Assembly: GCA_019416265.1 (NCBI GenBank)
Contig: DXXQ01000207.1
Location: 1-41,133 of the forward strand
DNA: 41,133 nt
Direction of reading: 5' to 3'
From: Clostridiales bacterium
GTDB lineage: Bacteria; Bacillota; Clostridia; Lachnospirales; Lachnospiraceae
Shown here one piece after another: positions 34,136 through 41,133 of this stretch. Both the position numbers and the translations under genes were made by a program. The notes beneath the pieces were generated by a model. That model saw nothing but the letters and a program-made list of their open reading frames with translations. It was not told the origin of the DNA and made no database searches. Position 1 is the first letter of the stretch; each line of letters begins with the position of its first letter.

Positions 34136-35125
34136 ATGGATAAATCAAAAAAACTGGATATTAAAAAAATCCTGCTTGACAATGGTATTATTGTGCTTCT
34201 GATGCTGCTGGTTGTTTATGTAAGTATTGTCAGCCCTAACTTCCGAAGCTTCCGAAACATCATGAACCTTGCTATTAACGCTGCACCTCGTGTTATTATT
34301 GCCCTTGGTGTCAGTGCATGTCTTATTACAAAAGGTACAGACCTTTCTGCAGGACGTGCGGTAGGTCTTAGTGCCTGCCTTGCTGGTATCATGCTTCAGA
34401 AACCGGATGCAGCCGGTAAAATCTGGCCAAACTTCCCACAGTTAAACGTATGGGTTGTTCTTCTCATCGTTATGGCAATTTGTGGTGTATTCGGTCTGAT
34501 CAATGGTATCGTTATCTCTTATCTTAACGTACCTGCATTCATTGGTACACTTGGTATGCAGCTTACTATTTACGGTATTGCACAGGTTATCACAAATAAC
34601 GTTCCGATCGGTGCTTACCGTGCAGATTATATCGCAGTGACACAGGGAAAACTTGGACCGATTTCCTACCAGTTCTTCTATCTGATCATTGCAGCAGCTA
34701 TTTTCTGGTTTGTATACAACTATACCCGTCATGGTAAATATATGTATGCAATCGGTGGAAACGAAGTAGCAGCAGAAGTTTCCGGCGTAAATGTTAAGAA
34801 AACAAAAATTATTATCTACGTTACCGCAGCTTGCATGTACGCAATCGCTGGTTTCCTTCTCGGAGGTAAATCCGGTGGTACAAGTACAAACATGGGTATG
34901 GGATACGAGCTGGAAGCGATCGCAGCATGTACAATCGGTGGTGTATCTGTAAACGGTGGTATCGGTAAAGTTTCCGGCGTTATCATCGGTGTTGCAGTAT
35001 TCGAGCTTCTGAAATCCGCTCTTCAGTTCCTTGGACTGAATCCATATTATCAGTTCATCGCACAGGGTATCGTTATCGTAGTTGCTATCGCACTTGATAT
35101 TCGTAAATATATTGCTAAGAAATAA
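34136..35125 (+). CDS. mglC: Galactose/methyl-galactoside ABC transporter permease
   Basis: 329-residue membrane subunit with about 8-10 hydrophobic segments, BPD_transp_2 family (RbsC/MglC): VSIVSPNFRSFRNIMN, ITKGTDLSAGRAVGLSACLAG, YAIGGNEVAAEVSGVNVKKTK and a Gly-rich EAIAACTIGGVSVNGGIGKVSG. An ATG at 34118 overlaps the mglA stop, but AAGGAGGAG lies between it and ATG 34136, which is therefore used. Completes an mglBAC importer; a strong terminator follows. Confidence 0.94.
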   Translation: MDKSKKLDIKKILLDNGIIVLLMLLVVYVSIVSPNFRSFRNIMNLAINAAPRVIIALGVSACLITKGTDLSAGRAVGLSACLAGIMLQKPDAAGKIWPNFPQLNVWVVLLIVMAICGVFGLINGIVISYLNVPAFIGTLGMQLTIYGIAQVITNNVPIGAYRADYIAVTQGKLGPISYQFFYLIIAAAIFWFVYNYTRHGKYMYAIGGNEVAAEVSGVNVKKTKIIIYVTAACMYAIAGFLLGGKSGGTSTNMGMGYELEAIAACTIGGVSVNGGIGKVSGVIIGVAVFELLKSALQFLGLNPYYQFIAQGIVIVVAIALDIRKYIAKK

Positions 35126-35140
35126 TATGATACATAGGGA

Positions 35141-35180
35141 AAAGCCTTCGGAGGTTCAAAACTCCGAAGGCTTTCTTTTG
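35141..35180 (+). terminator. Rho-independent terminator of mglBAC
   Basis: Perfect 13-bp stem AAAGCCTTCGGAG (35141-35153) with CTCCGAAGGCTTT (35162-35174), 8-base loop, then CTTTTG. Confidence 0.93.
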
Positions 35181-35182
35181 TC

Positions 35183-35211
35183 TTGCGGTTCAAATGGATT
35201 CTGGTTATAAT
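35183..35211 (+). promoter_or_regulatory. Promoter of the acylphosphatase gene
   Basis: TTGCGG at 35183-35188, 17 bp, TATAAT at 35206-35211, immediately after the mglC terminator and ~55 bp before the start codon. Confidence 0.75.
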
Positions 35212-35267
35212 ACTGGTAAAAGGGAAAATCTTACGGAAGTATTCTTAGACAGGCGGAGGTTTTGCAC

Positions 35268-35546
35268 ATGGCGGACAGAGAAATAGTGAGAAGGCATTTC
35301 TGGTTTTCGGGAAGGGTACAGGGAGTCGGTTTCCGGTACAGGGCATTTTACATTGCGCAGGCCTTAGGTCTGTCAGGATGGGTGCGTAATTCCTGGGATG
35401 AACGGGTAGAAATGGAAGTACAGGGAACAAGAGAGGCGATTTCCGAAATGCTGATACAGCTAAGAGAACAACGGTTTGTTGACATAGAGAGAATCGAAGA
35501 GGAAAATATTCCGCTGGAAGCAGATGGATGGTTTTCGATTAAGTGA
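35268..35546 (+). CDS. acyP: Acylphosphatase
   Basis: 92 residues, the family length. Hydrolyses acyl phosphates such as carbamoyl or acetyl phosphate in the cytoplasm. The phosphate-binding loop GRVQGVGFRYR and the catalytic Asn in GWVRNSWDERVEMEVQG are both present. A TTG at 35262 is in frame but only two bases from the ribosome site; ATG 35268 after GGCGGAGGT is preferred. Single-gene transcription unit between two terminators. Confidence 0.94.
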   Translation: MADREIVRRHFWFSGRVQGVGFRYRAFYIAQALGLSGWVRNSWDERVEMEVQGTREAISEMLIQLREQRFVDIERIEEENIPLEADGWFSIK

Positions 35547-35570
35547 TCAAAAAATACCAGAATTTATGAG

Positions 35571-35631
35571 AGTAAAAGAAAAGGGGATATGCCAGGATTA
35601 AGACGAAGGCATGTTCCCCTTTTCTTTTACT
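35571..35631. terminator. Long bidirectional terminator between acyP and the shell-protein operon
   Basis: Arms 35571-35593 and 35608-35631 (AGTAAAAGAAAAGGGGA with TCCCCTTTTCTTTTACT, plus ATGCC/GGCAT) form a stem of over 20 bp with one small bulge. It serves both strands and contains the stop codon of the minus-strand shell gene. Confidence 0.88.
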
Positions 35632-35926
35632 TTGTTTTCTTTTTGGCATATTTAGCCTCTTCTTCTGCGGCGAGACGAACTGCCTCTTCGGAAGGATTGG
35701 AAATTACCGCGGATGCAATGATTTCGCATGGCGGGTTTTCACGGACGCTCTCTACGGCAGCAGTCACAGCGGAAACGTCTCCGCTGAAAAATACGGTTAC
35801 ATGACCGCCGCATTTGGTATTCCAGGTACGGAATTCTACGTCTGAGGTTTTGAGCATCTGGTCTGCAATGATGATCGCATTGCTACTTCCCAGAACCTCG
35901 ACTAATCCGAATGCTCCATAAGTCAT
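35627..35926 (-). CDS. Bacterial microcompartment shell protein (BMC domain), Cys in pore loop
   Basis: 99 residues, single BMC domain of the hexamer-forming type (PduA/EutM class): AFGLVEVLGSSNAIIIADQMLKTSDVEF, then GGHVTVFFSGDVSAVTAAVESV and IIASAVISNP. Six copies make a shell tile with a central pore. At the pore loop (KIGSG in PduA) this protein reads TKCGG, placing a Cys at or beside the pore, which in some shell proteins serves an iron-sulfur cluster; here that is only a possibility. The C-terminus is a short charged helix (EEEAKYAKKKTK). It is second in a two-gene operon, 62 bp after the other BMC gene. No aldehyde dehydrogenase, diol dehydratase, ethanolamine lyase or vertex protein is nearby. 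Confidence 0.92.
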   Translation of the reverse strand: MTYGAFGLVEVLGSSNAIIIADQMLKTSDVEFRTWNTKCGGHVTVFFSGDVSAVTAAVESVRENPPCEIIASAVISNPSEEAVRLAAEEEAKYAKKKTK

Positions 35927-35988
35927 ATCAGAATCCTCTTTCTATAAAATATACTGAACAGTTACAGGTATCCGGTAATAAAACCAGC

Positions 35989-36288
35989 TTATTTGTTTAT
36001 TGTCATTTTTATTGCGACTTCTGTGTCTGTGCTTGGTGACGCGATTATTGTGTGTGACACAACTTTACCTAATGGTTTCGCTGTTTCCAGAGCAACTTCC
36101 ATTGCTGCGTTAACATCGGAAACAGAACCTCTGATCTTTACGCATGCGCCGCTTTTTAAACGGTTACGTTCGATGCTCTGAACTTTGATGTTTGCAGCCT
36201 TCGCTGCGGCATCTAATGCGACAAAACATGCAACGAAATTGTCCAGTTCGAAAACGCCGATTGCCATTCCATTGTAATTTTCGGACAT
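35989..36288 (-). CDS. Bacterial microcompartment shell protein (BMC domain)
   Basis: 99 residues, single BMC domain: NGMAIGVFELDNFVACFVALDAAAKAANIKVQSIE, LKSGACVKIRGSVSDVNAAMEVAL and VVSHTIIASPSTDTEVAI. The pore loop region RLKSG is basic and differs from that of the next gene, so the two tiles would have different pores. Start ATG 36288 from GGAGGAGG (the frame runs on to 36306 but without a ribosome site). First gene of the minus-strand shell operon; its promoter lies ~100 bases upstream, back to back with the ECF sigma gene. Confidence 0.92.
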   Translation of the reverse strand: MSENYNGMAIGVFELDNFVACFVALDAAAKAANIKVQSIERNRLKSGACVKIRGSVSDVNAAMEVALETAKPLGKVVSHTIIASPSTDTEVAIKMTINK

Positions 36289-36383
36289 TAAAACCCTCCT
36301 CCACAATTAAATATTTGTCACGGTTATTGCGACATGTATTTAGCGTCTTTGAATGTATGTATCTTCGGTGTGTGACGCCGTGA

Positions 36384-36426
36384 TATACTCTAGCTACAGT
36401 ATACTTTCTTTATAGAAGAAACACAA
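36384..36426 (-). promoter_or_regulatory. Shell-operon promoter with a 20-bp near-palindrome over the -10
   Basis: Minus strand: TTGTGT (36426-36421), 17 bp, TATACT (36403-36398). The -10 is one arm of a near-perfect palindrome at 36384-36403 (TATACT-C-TAGCTA-C-AGTATA, only the two C positions unpaired). It lies in the region shared with the divergent sigma gene, so it could control both. An imperfect inverted repeat TGTCAC/GCGACA sits in the leader near 36316-36334. Confidence 0.55.
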
Positions 36427-36513
36427 GGAAAACAGGAAGAATTTTTAACCGGAATGGCGGTTTTTCCATCTAATAAGTAGAAGAATAAGAAAGTAGGTGA
36501 ATTTTTATACAGG

Positions 36514-37020
36514 ATGAGAAAGGCGAATGTGGAAGAGGCGCTGCTTTTTCGCGCGCAGCAGGGAAACAAAGAAGCGTTTACCCAGTTGATTGGGCAGTAC
36601 AGAAATGATTTATATAAGATTGGTAAGGCGATACTGGGAAATGACGAAGATATTGCGGATGCCATGCAGGAAACGATTCTGAAATGCTGGCAGAAACTGG
36701 ATACACTGAAGAAAGCGGAGTATTTTAAAACATGGCTGGTCAGAATCTTGATTAATAACTGCAACGAAATTTTAAGACAAAAGAAAAAAAGTATTCCGCA
36801 GGAGGAATTTTTGGCAGAAGGGGTCAGGGATTATGCTTACGATAATGTGGAATGGCGTATGTTCCTGAATATTTTGGAGGAAAAATACCGCATTGTTGTT
36901 CTTCTTTATTATGAACAGGGATATAAAACAAGGGAGATTGCGGAAATTCTCCAGATAACGGAGAGTCTGGTGAAATCAAGACTTTCTATGGCGAGGAAAA
37001 TTGTGGAAAAAAATCTGTAG
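36514..37020 (+). CDS. ECF-type RNA polymerase sigma factor
   Basis: 168 residues. Region 2: AFTQLIGQYRNDLYKIGKAILGNDEDIADAMQETILKCWQKLDTLKKAEYFKTWLVRILINNC, with the usual DIADAMQET. Region 4: LEEKYRIVVLLYYEQGYKTREIAEILQITESLVKSRLSMARKIVEK, an HTH that recognises -35 elements. The ribosome site before ATG 36514 is distant (AGGTGA about 13 bases away), so expression may be low. It is 14 bp upstream of a membrane anti-sigma gene, the classic ECF pair, and lies divergent from the shell operon. The controlled regulon is unknown. Confidence 0.93.
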   Translation: MRKANVEEALLFRAQQGNKEAFTQLIGQYRNDLYKIGKAILGNDEDIADAMQETILKCWQKLDTLKKAEYFKTWLVRILINNCNEILRQKKKSIPQEEFLAEGVRDYAYDNVEWRMFLNILEEKYRIVVLLYYEQGYKTREIAEILQITESLVKSRLSMARKIVEKNL

Positions 37021-37034
37021 AAAGGAGAATGGCT

Positions 37035-38168
37035 GTGGATAAATTTGAAAAATTAATAAAGGGCATACAGGAAGACCTTGAAATGCCGGAAGAAATTTGG
37101 AATACATGTCTGGAGAATATTGAACAGCTTCCTTCAAGGAACGTAAAGAAGAAAAATAAGAAGGTTATAAAATATTTTGTAATATCAACGGCAGCAGTTC
37201 TGGCTATGGGAACAGCCTGTTATGCTATGGTGAAAAGTGGATTTCTGGAAAGACTTCAAAGGGAAGCGGGAATCAGCGCAGAGAATGCAGATGCCTATGC
37301 ACGGTCTGAAATAGAAACAGAGGTTAAAGAGACAGAGGGAGAGGAGATTAAATTTGATAATCTGTGGAAAATATCAGAAGCCTGGTGCGACGGCATGATG
37401 ATTTACTTTGAGGCAGAAGTTCCGCAAGAGTATTTGGAAAATGACAGACTGATATTAGAGTGGAGAGATCGTGTAAAAGTAAATGGAAATGATTGTCTTC
37501 TCAATGTAACGGGAATTGTAGACGAGGCGACAGGGAAGGAAAATTCTAAATGGATGTGCTCGATCGATGTAAGCGCTATAGATAGTTCAGGAAGTATGGA
37601 GGTGGAAATTCCCCTGCGCCTTTCGAGAGATGAAAATGAAGAGTGTTTTTTTACAGGGGCAGGAGGTGAGCTGGTGATGTCGCCAACAGTTGAGTATAAT
37701 GAGATTATGAAAAATGTAAAAGAAATTCAGACTCAGACGTTACAGTTTACTGTGGAAGCAGAAAAGAAACACAGAAATATAAAACCGCAGAGGATTGCGC
37801 TGGAAAGCGGAGAAGTGGAAATTGGATCAGGAATTCTGGCGCCTTCCGGAATGAAGCTGATTTTTATATATCATGCAGAAGAAGGGGCGAATCTTCCGGG
37901 AAATTATTATGCAATGTATCGCGTTATGGATGCGTCCGGAAATGTGCAGGATAGGATAAAGTCTGAAGAAATTTCAGATGTTTATAAAGATGAACAGGGA
38001 AGAAACTGTGTTCGGATAACTATGGAAATGACAATGGAAGCTTTGGATATGGATACGGAAGCTATTACGGTAATTCCATTTGGTTTCGACATAGACGAAG
38101 ATGGAAAAAGGATTCCGGGAACAGAGTATGAGCTTGAAGGCGGAAGATTTACTGTGGAGGTCAGTTGA
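37035..38168 (+). CDS. Membrane anti-sigma factor with DUF4179-like extracellular part
   Basis: 377 residues. Cytoplasmic N-terminus of ~45 residues (would bind the sigma factor), one membrane span (VIKYFVISTAAVLAMGTACYAMV), and a ~310-residue outer part of beta-rich domains as in DUF4179/DUF5643 anti-sigma proteins of Clostridia (FDNLWKISEAWCDGMMIYFEAEVP, IFIYHAEEGANLPGNYYAMYRV). No zinc-type HxxxCxxC is present. ATG 37029 is only one base from AAAGGAG (37021-37027), so the GTG at 37035, seven bases away, is the likelier start. Partner of the sigma factor 14 bp upstream; probably releases it on an envelope signal. Confidence 0.85.
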   Translation: MDKFEKLIKGIQEDLEMPEEIWNTCLENIEQLPSRNVKKKNKKVIKYFVISTAAVLAMGTACYAMVKSGFLERLQREAGISAENADAYARSEIETEVKETEGEEIKFDNLWKISEAWCDGMMIYFEAEVPQEYLENDRLILEWRDRVKVNGNDCLLNVTGIVDEATGKENSKWMCSIDVSAIDSSGSMEVEIPLRLSRDENEECFFTGAGGELVMSPTVEYNEIMKNVKEIQTQTLQFTVEAEKKHRNIKPQRIALESGEVEIGSGILAPSGMKLIFIYHAEEGANLPGNYYAMYRVMDASGNVQDRIKSEEISDVYKDEQGRNCVRITMEMTMEALDMDTEAITVIPFGFDIDEDGKRIPGTEYELEGGRFTVEVS

Positions 38169-38277
38169 GAAAAAATCTATACATAGAGAACGATAAGAAA
38201 AGTGGAACAGGCACAGGGGATTATACTTTACAATAAAGGGAGCTGATGTATGATCATAGATGAAAGGGTAAATTAGT

Positions 38278-39156
38278 ATGGAATTAAGAATATTACGTTA
38301 CTTTCTGACAGTAGCAAAAGAACAAAGTTTTACAAAAGCAGCGGAACAACTGCACATCACACAGCCAACCCTATCCAGACAACTTGCAGCCTTTGAGGAG
38401 GAACTGGGTATTGTTCTGTTTGTTCGAAAAGGGAAAAGCATTACACTTACAGATGAGGGGATTTTGTTAAAGAGAAGGGCGTTGGAAATCCTTAATCTTG
38501 AAGAACGAACGCTGGAAGAACTAAGAGGAACGAAAGATGTGATAGAGGGAACTGTTGCTTTTGGCTGCGGAGAGTTTACAACAGTAGAAACATTGGCAAA
38601 GATATGCAAGCGCTATAAAGAAAAATATCCTCTTGTTCAGATTACGATTCATACTGCAACAGCAGATACTATATATGAGATGATGAATAAAGGTCTTGTG
38701 GACATTGCATTGTTCATGGAACCGGTAGATACAGAAGGGCTTGATTATATCAGGATTAAAGACAGTGACCATTGGGTAGTAGGCATTTGTCCTGATGATC
38801 CGCTTGCTGATAAGAAGTATATAGAGAAGAAGGAACTTTTGGATAAGCCTCTTATTTTGCCGGAAAGGGTGGGGGTTCAGAGTGAACTTGCAAATTGGTT
38901 TGGGAAAGATTTTTCCAATCTTGATATTTCAATTATAAGCAATCTTGGAACAAATGCCGGTGTGATGGCGGCAAATGGACTTGGGTATCCCGTATCTATT
39001 GAAGGAGCTGTAAAATATTGGCGGGAAGATATTCTTGTGCAAAGAAGGCTTTATCCGGAAATTACTGCAAACTGCGTGATTGCCTGGAGAAGAAATATTC
39101 CTTATTCGCAGGCGGTAAATAAGATGATAGAAGAAATCAATGCCTTTCTGGCATAA
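38278..39156 (+). CDS. LysR-family transcription regulator
   Basis: 292 residues. N-terminal winged HTH (1-60: LRYFLTVAKEQSFTKAAEQLHITQPTLSRQLAAFEEELG) and a C-terminal effector domain of the substrate-binding type (~90-290: GTVAFGCGEFTTVETLAKICKRYKEKYP). It heads a same-strand group with a flavodoxin, a CMD-cupin protein and an aldo/keto reductase, genes often found under such a LysR protein in Clostridia and linked to electrophile or redox handling. In this copy two of the three target genes are broken. No inducer can be named. Confidence 0.93.
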   Translation: MELRILRYFLTVAKEQSFTKAAEQLHITQPTLSRQLAAFEEELGIVLFVRKGKSITLTDEGILLKRRALEILNLEERTLEELRGTKDVIEGTVAFGCGEFTTVETLAKICKRYKEKYPLVQITIHTATADTIYEMMNKGLVDIALFMEPVDTEGLDYIRIKDSDHWVVGICPDDPLADKKYIEKKELLDKPLILPERVGVQSELANWFGKDFSNLDISIISNLGTNAGVMAANGLGYPVSIEGAVKYWREDILVQRRLYPEITANCVIAWRRNIPYSQAVNKMIEEINAFLA

Positions 39157-39203
39157 AAGTGAATACAATATAAGTATTGGACATAGTGCGACTATAAAGC
39201 ATA

Positions 39204-39248
39204 AAATAGATGTGTAGGATAGAAAAATATCCTCCACATCTATTTTTG
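39204..39248 (+). terminator. Stem-loop terminator between the LysR gene and the flavodoxin remnant
   Basis: 18-bp stem with one mismatch: AAATAGATGTG-T-AGGATA (39204-39221) and TATCCT-C-CACATCTATTT (39228-39245), loop GAAAAA, then TTG. Very stable; should separate the regulator from the genes downstream. Confidence 0.85.
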
Positions 39249-39251
39249 TAA

Positions 39252-39551
39252 AGGAGACGGATAATTAGACCAGAAGTGTTGGAGGCGGATATAGACATCA
39301 ATGCCTATGATGAAATCATTTTAGGGTTCCCAATCTGGTGGTATGTAGCGCCGACAATCGTAAATACCTTTTTGGAAAAATATAATTTCTCAGATAAAAG
39401 AATCATTTTGTTTGCTACTTCCGGTGGAAGTGGATTTGGAAATACAGTAAGAGAATTGCAGGTTTCTGTACCGGACAGTGTGATTACAGAAGGAAAGATA
39501 TTTAATAACGTAACTAAACAGCAAATTGCTGAATGGGCAGGAACATTATAA
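39252..39551 (+). pseudogene. Flavodoxin, N-terminal part missing
   Basis: About 95 residues matching the C-terminal two thirds of clostridial flavodoxins: RPEVLEADIDINAYDEIILGFPIWWYVAPTIVNTFLEKY, LFATSGGSGFGNTV and KIFNNVTKQQIAEWAGTL. The first ~65 residues, with the phosphate-binding loop for FMN, are absent. Homology (RPEV) already runs before the first possible start, GTG 39276, and the frame continues upstream into what looks like the original ribosome site (AAAGGAG, 39250-39256). This suggests an internal deletion that joined the gene's own leader to its middle. A stable FMN protein is unlikely; the stop codon is intact. Downstream genes still follow at operon spacing. Confidence 0.8.
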
Positions 39552-39568
39552 GATTGGAGAGGTGTAAC

Positions 39569-40336
39569 ATGAAAAAAATCGTGCAGACAGCAGGAAGAAA
39601 TGCATTAGAAGAATTTGCACCACAGTTTGCCCATTTCAATGATGATGTCCTTTTTGGAGAGAACTGGAACAATCAGGATATTGATGTAAAGACGAGAAGT
39701 ATTATTACGGTAGTGGCGTTGATGTCTTCCGGTATTACAGATTCTTCCTTGAAATTCCACTTACAGAATGCAAAGACACATGGTGTGACTCAAAAAGAAA
39801 TTGCGGCGGTTATCACTCATGTCGCATTTTATACAGGATGGCCGAATGGATGGGCTGTATTTAATCTGGCAAAAGAAGTGTGGAATGTAGATGAAGGTGA
39901 TTTACCTTATGACGATGAAGCAATGCGGGCGCATGCAAAGAAAATGATATTTCCGATAGGAGTTCCAAACGATGGATTTGCACAGTATTTTTCGGGAAGA
40001 AGTTTTATTGCTCCTGTCTCGACTTCTCAGGTGGGAATATTTAATGTAACATTTGAGCCGGGATGTCGAAATAACTGGCATATCCACCATGCAAAGAGTG
40101 GGGGCGGACAGATACTTATTTGTATGGCAGGGCGTGGATATTATCAGGAAGAAGGAAAAGAAGCAATAGAAATGAATCCGGGAGACTGTATAAATATTTC
40201 GGCAGGTGTAAAGCATTGGCATGGAGCGGCACCGGATGAATGGTTTTCTCATTTGGCAATTGAAGTATCGGGAGAAGATACTTCGAATGAATGGTGTGAA
40301 CCGGTTACCGATGAAGAATACAACAAATTATTATAA
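39569..40336 (+). CDS. Carboxymuconolactone-decarboxylase-like protein fused to a cupin
   Basis: 255 residues, two domains. ~25-115: AhpD/CMD-like helical domain (WNNQDIDVKTRSIITVVALMSSGITDSSLKFHLQNAKTHGVTQKEIAAVITHVAFYTGWPNG), without the CxxC of peroxidase-type members, so not a thiol reductase. ~145-240: cupin with GCRNNWHIHH and GDCINISAGVKHWHG, whose His residues would bind a metal ion. Such fusions are widespread in anaerobes and annotated only as CMD or cupin proteins; the substrate is unknown. ATG 39569 follows GGAGAGG; the frame open to 39533 has no ribosome site. It appears intact, unlike both neighbours. Confidence 0.9.
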   Translation: MKKIVQTAGRNALEEFAPQFAHFNDDVLFGENWNNQDIDVKTRSIITVVALMSSGITDSSLKFHLQNAKTHGVTQKEIAAVITHVAFYTGWPNGWAVFNLAKEVWNVDEGDLPYDDEAMRAHAKKMIFPIGVPNDGFAQYFSGRSFIAPVSTSQVGIFNVTFEPGCRNNWHIHHAKSGGGQILICMAGRGYYQEEGKEAIEMNPGDCINISAGVKHWHGAAPDEWFSHLAIEVSGEDTSNEWCEPVTDEEYNKLL

Positions 40337-40393
40337 TGAAAAAGTGTAAAGAAAAGATAGAAATCTATGGAAAGACGGGATACTTTTCTGTTT

Positions 40394-40846
40394 ATGAAGG
40401 GAGGGTGTAAAAATGGAATATGTCATCTCATTCCGTATAGTCCTTTAGCTGCCGGACATCTAACCAGACCGGAATGGAGTGCAGATTCATTGCGCAGCAA
40501 AACAGATAGAGTAGCAATGGGGAAATATGACGGTATGGAAAAACAGGATTTGAAAATTGTAGAGAGAGTATATGAGCTTTCCCAAAAATATAATTGCAAA
40601 ATGTCCCAGATAGCACTTGCATGGCAGTGGATGAAAGGTATTTCTTCGCCAATTATCGGCGCTACCAAAACAGCATATCTTGATGATGCAGTTGAAGCTT
40701 TACATGTAAAGTTGACAGATTCAGATATGGAATATCTGGAGAAGATGTATCTTCCACATCCGATTGTTGGTGCAATCAGTCATAATCCGGAGCAGGGTGT
40801 TATACTGCTTGTCGAAAAAAAAGTAAAGGCATGTATTGATAGATGA
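40394..40846 (+). pseudogene. Aldo/keto reductase, N-terminal ~60% missing
   Basis: The frame encodes only the C-terminal part of an AKR: LIPYSPLAAGHLTRPEWSADSLRSKTDRV, MSQIALAWQWMKGISSPIIGATKTAYLDDAVEAL and YLPHPIVGAI. The catalytic Asp, Tyr, Lys and His, all in the N-terminal half, are absent. At 40413 a good start (GGGAGG, then ATG GAA TAT GTC = MEYV, the usual opening of this AKR group) lies one frame off and stops after 11 codons at 40446-40448. The simplest reading is a deletion that joined the original start to the last third of the gene out of frame. Alternatively the MEYV is chance and the body extends to about 40394 (MKGGCKNGICHLIPYSPL also aligns in length). Either way the enzyme is not functional. 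Confidence 0.8.
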
Positions 40847-41133
40847 AAAAGATTTTGTGAAATCATCCATTCTTAAGTTCATCCTTTTCAATTTGTGTAA
40901 ACCTCTTTCTGTTGCATGAGGTTCTATCATACACGATATTTACCATTTGGGACATAATCACAAGTGGTATATAAGGACATTGTCATAAATGGATTATAAT
41001 AAATAATAAAAAAGTGAAAATGGGTATTGACAATCTCCGGTAGCAGTGGTATTCTAATACGGCTGTCGGAGATGAATTGTTTATATGAAAAACACAATTT
41101 AAAAGTTTTTCAGAAAAATAAAAATAACTGTTG
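40847..41133 (+). promoter_or_regulatory. Right-edge regulatory region with a strong promoter leaving the window
   Basis: 287 bases without a credible gene. At 41027-41032 TTGACA, 17 bp, TATTCT at 41050-41055 with an extended TG (41047-41048): near-consensus and pointing right, to a gene outside the window. The promoter lies within an inverted repeat ATCTCCG (41033-41039) / CGGAGAT (41067-41073), and the -10 is in a perfect 12-bp palindrome GTATTCTAATAC (41049-41060), both operator-like. Upstream, TACCA/TGGTA (40941-40945, 40965-40969) and CCATTT/AAATGG (40943-40948, 40987-40992) form further inverted repeats, with GGACAT occurring twice between them. A short minus-strand frame (to 40930) may be gene debris but is not recognisable. 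Confidence 0.6.

Noticed and set aside
1..41133. tRNA, rRNA, insertion sequence, prophage or toxin-antitoxin genes
   Set aside because: None were found when reading the intergenic regions and ORFs; all intergenic gaps are under 300 bases.

Overview
The window looks like chromosome from a gut Firmicute of the Lachnospiraceae type (Blautia/Ruminococcus-like). This rests on the gene families (DUF4317, DUF4179-like anti-sigma, a lipoprotein trigger-factor-like foldase, a His-rich COG0523 GTPase), strong AGGAGG ribosome sites and sigma-A promoters. It is an inference from memory; no search was run. No rRNA, tRNA, insertion sequence, integrase or CRISPR array was seen.

Layout. (1) 1-10950, visibly A+T-richer: a glycan-use operon with an AraC-type regulator cut by the window edge, a sugar ABC transporter (binding protein plus two permeases), a uroporphyrinogen-decarboxylase-like protein, a GH78 alpha-L-rhamnosidase-like enzyme and a GH38 alpha-mannosidase. 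No ATPase is encoded, so a shared MsmK-type ATPase elsewhere is implied. (2) 11000-16000: envelope genes, namely two different polysaccharide deacetylases flanking a trigger-factor-like lipoprotein. (3) 16000-19360: a GH13 alpha-glucan hydrolase and the glycogen branching enzyme GlgB. (4) 19400-22200: a small unknown protein, then two COG0523 (G3E) GTPases, one with about 140 residues of His-rich sequence, the other apparently fused to a domain like the C-terminus of DUF1980/TIGR03943. (5) 22230-27550: pth-mfd and a PrsA/SurA-like lipoprotein. (6) 27624-29577, minus strand: a HAD phosphatase and a DUF4317 protein. (7) 29856-35125: an NCS2 purine/uracil permease, then mglBAC galactose uptake. 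(8) 35268-36288: acylphosphatase, and convergent to it two bacterial-microcompartment shell proteins without any microcompartment enzyme. (9) 36514-38168: an ECF sigma factor and a membrane anti-sigma factor. (10) 38278-41133, A+T-rich: a LysR regulator, an N-terminally truncated flavodoxin, an intact CMD-cupin protein and an N-terminally truncated aldo/keto reductase, ending in a strong promoter that fires out of the window.

How it fits together. Most of the middle is housekeeping or envelope function with standard operon spacing. The two ends are accessory. The best leads for something not yet described are the paired COG0523 GTPases with the unusual fusion, the orphan two-protein shell operon sharing an upstream region (with a near-palindrome over a -10 box) with an ECF sigma gene, the decarboxylase-like protein inside the rhamnosidase/mannosidase operon, and the two parallel 5' deletions in the LysR cluster. 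Several start codons were moved from the longest possible ORF because of ribosome-site spacing; each case is stated in its entry.
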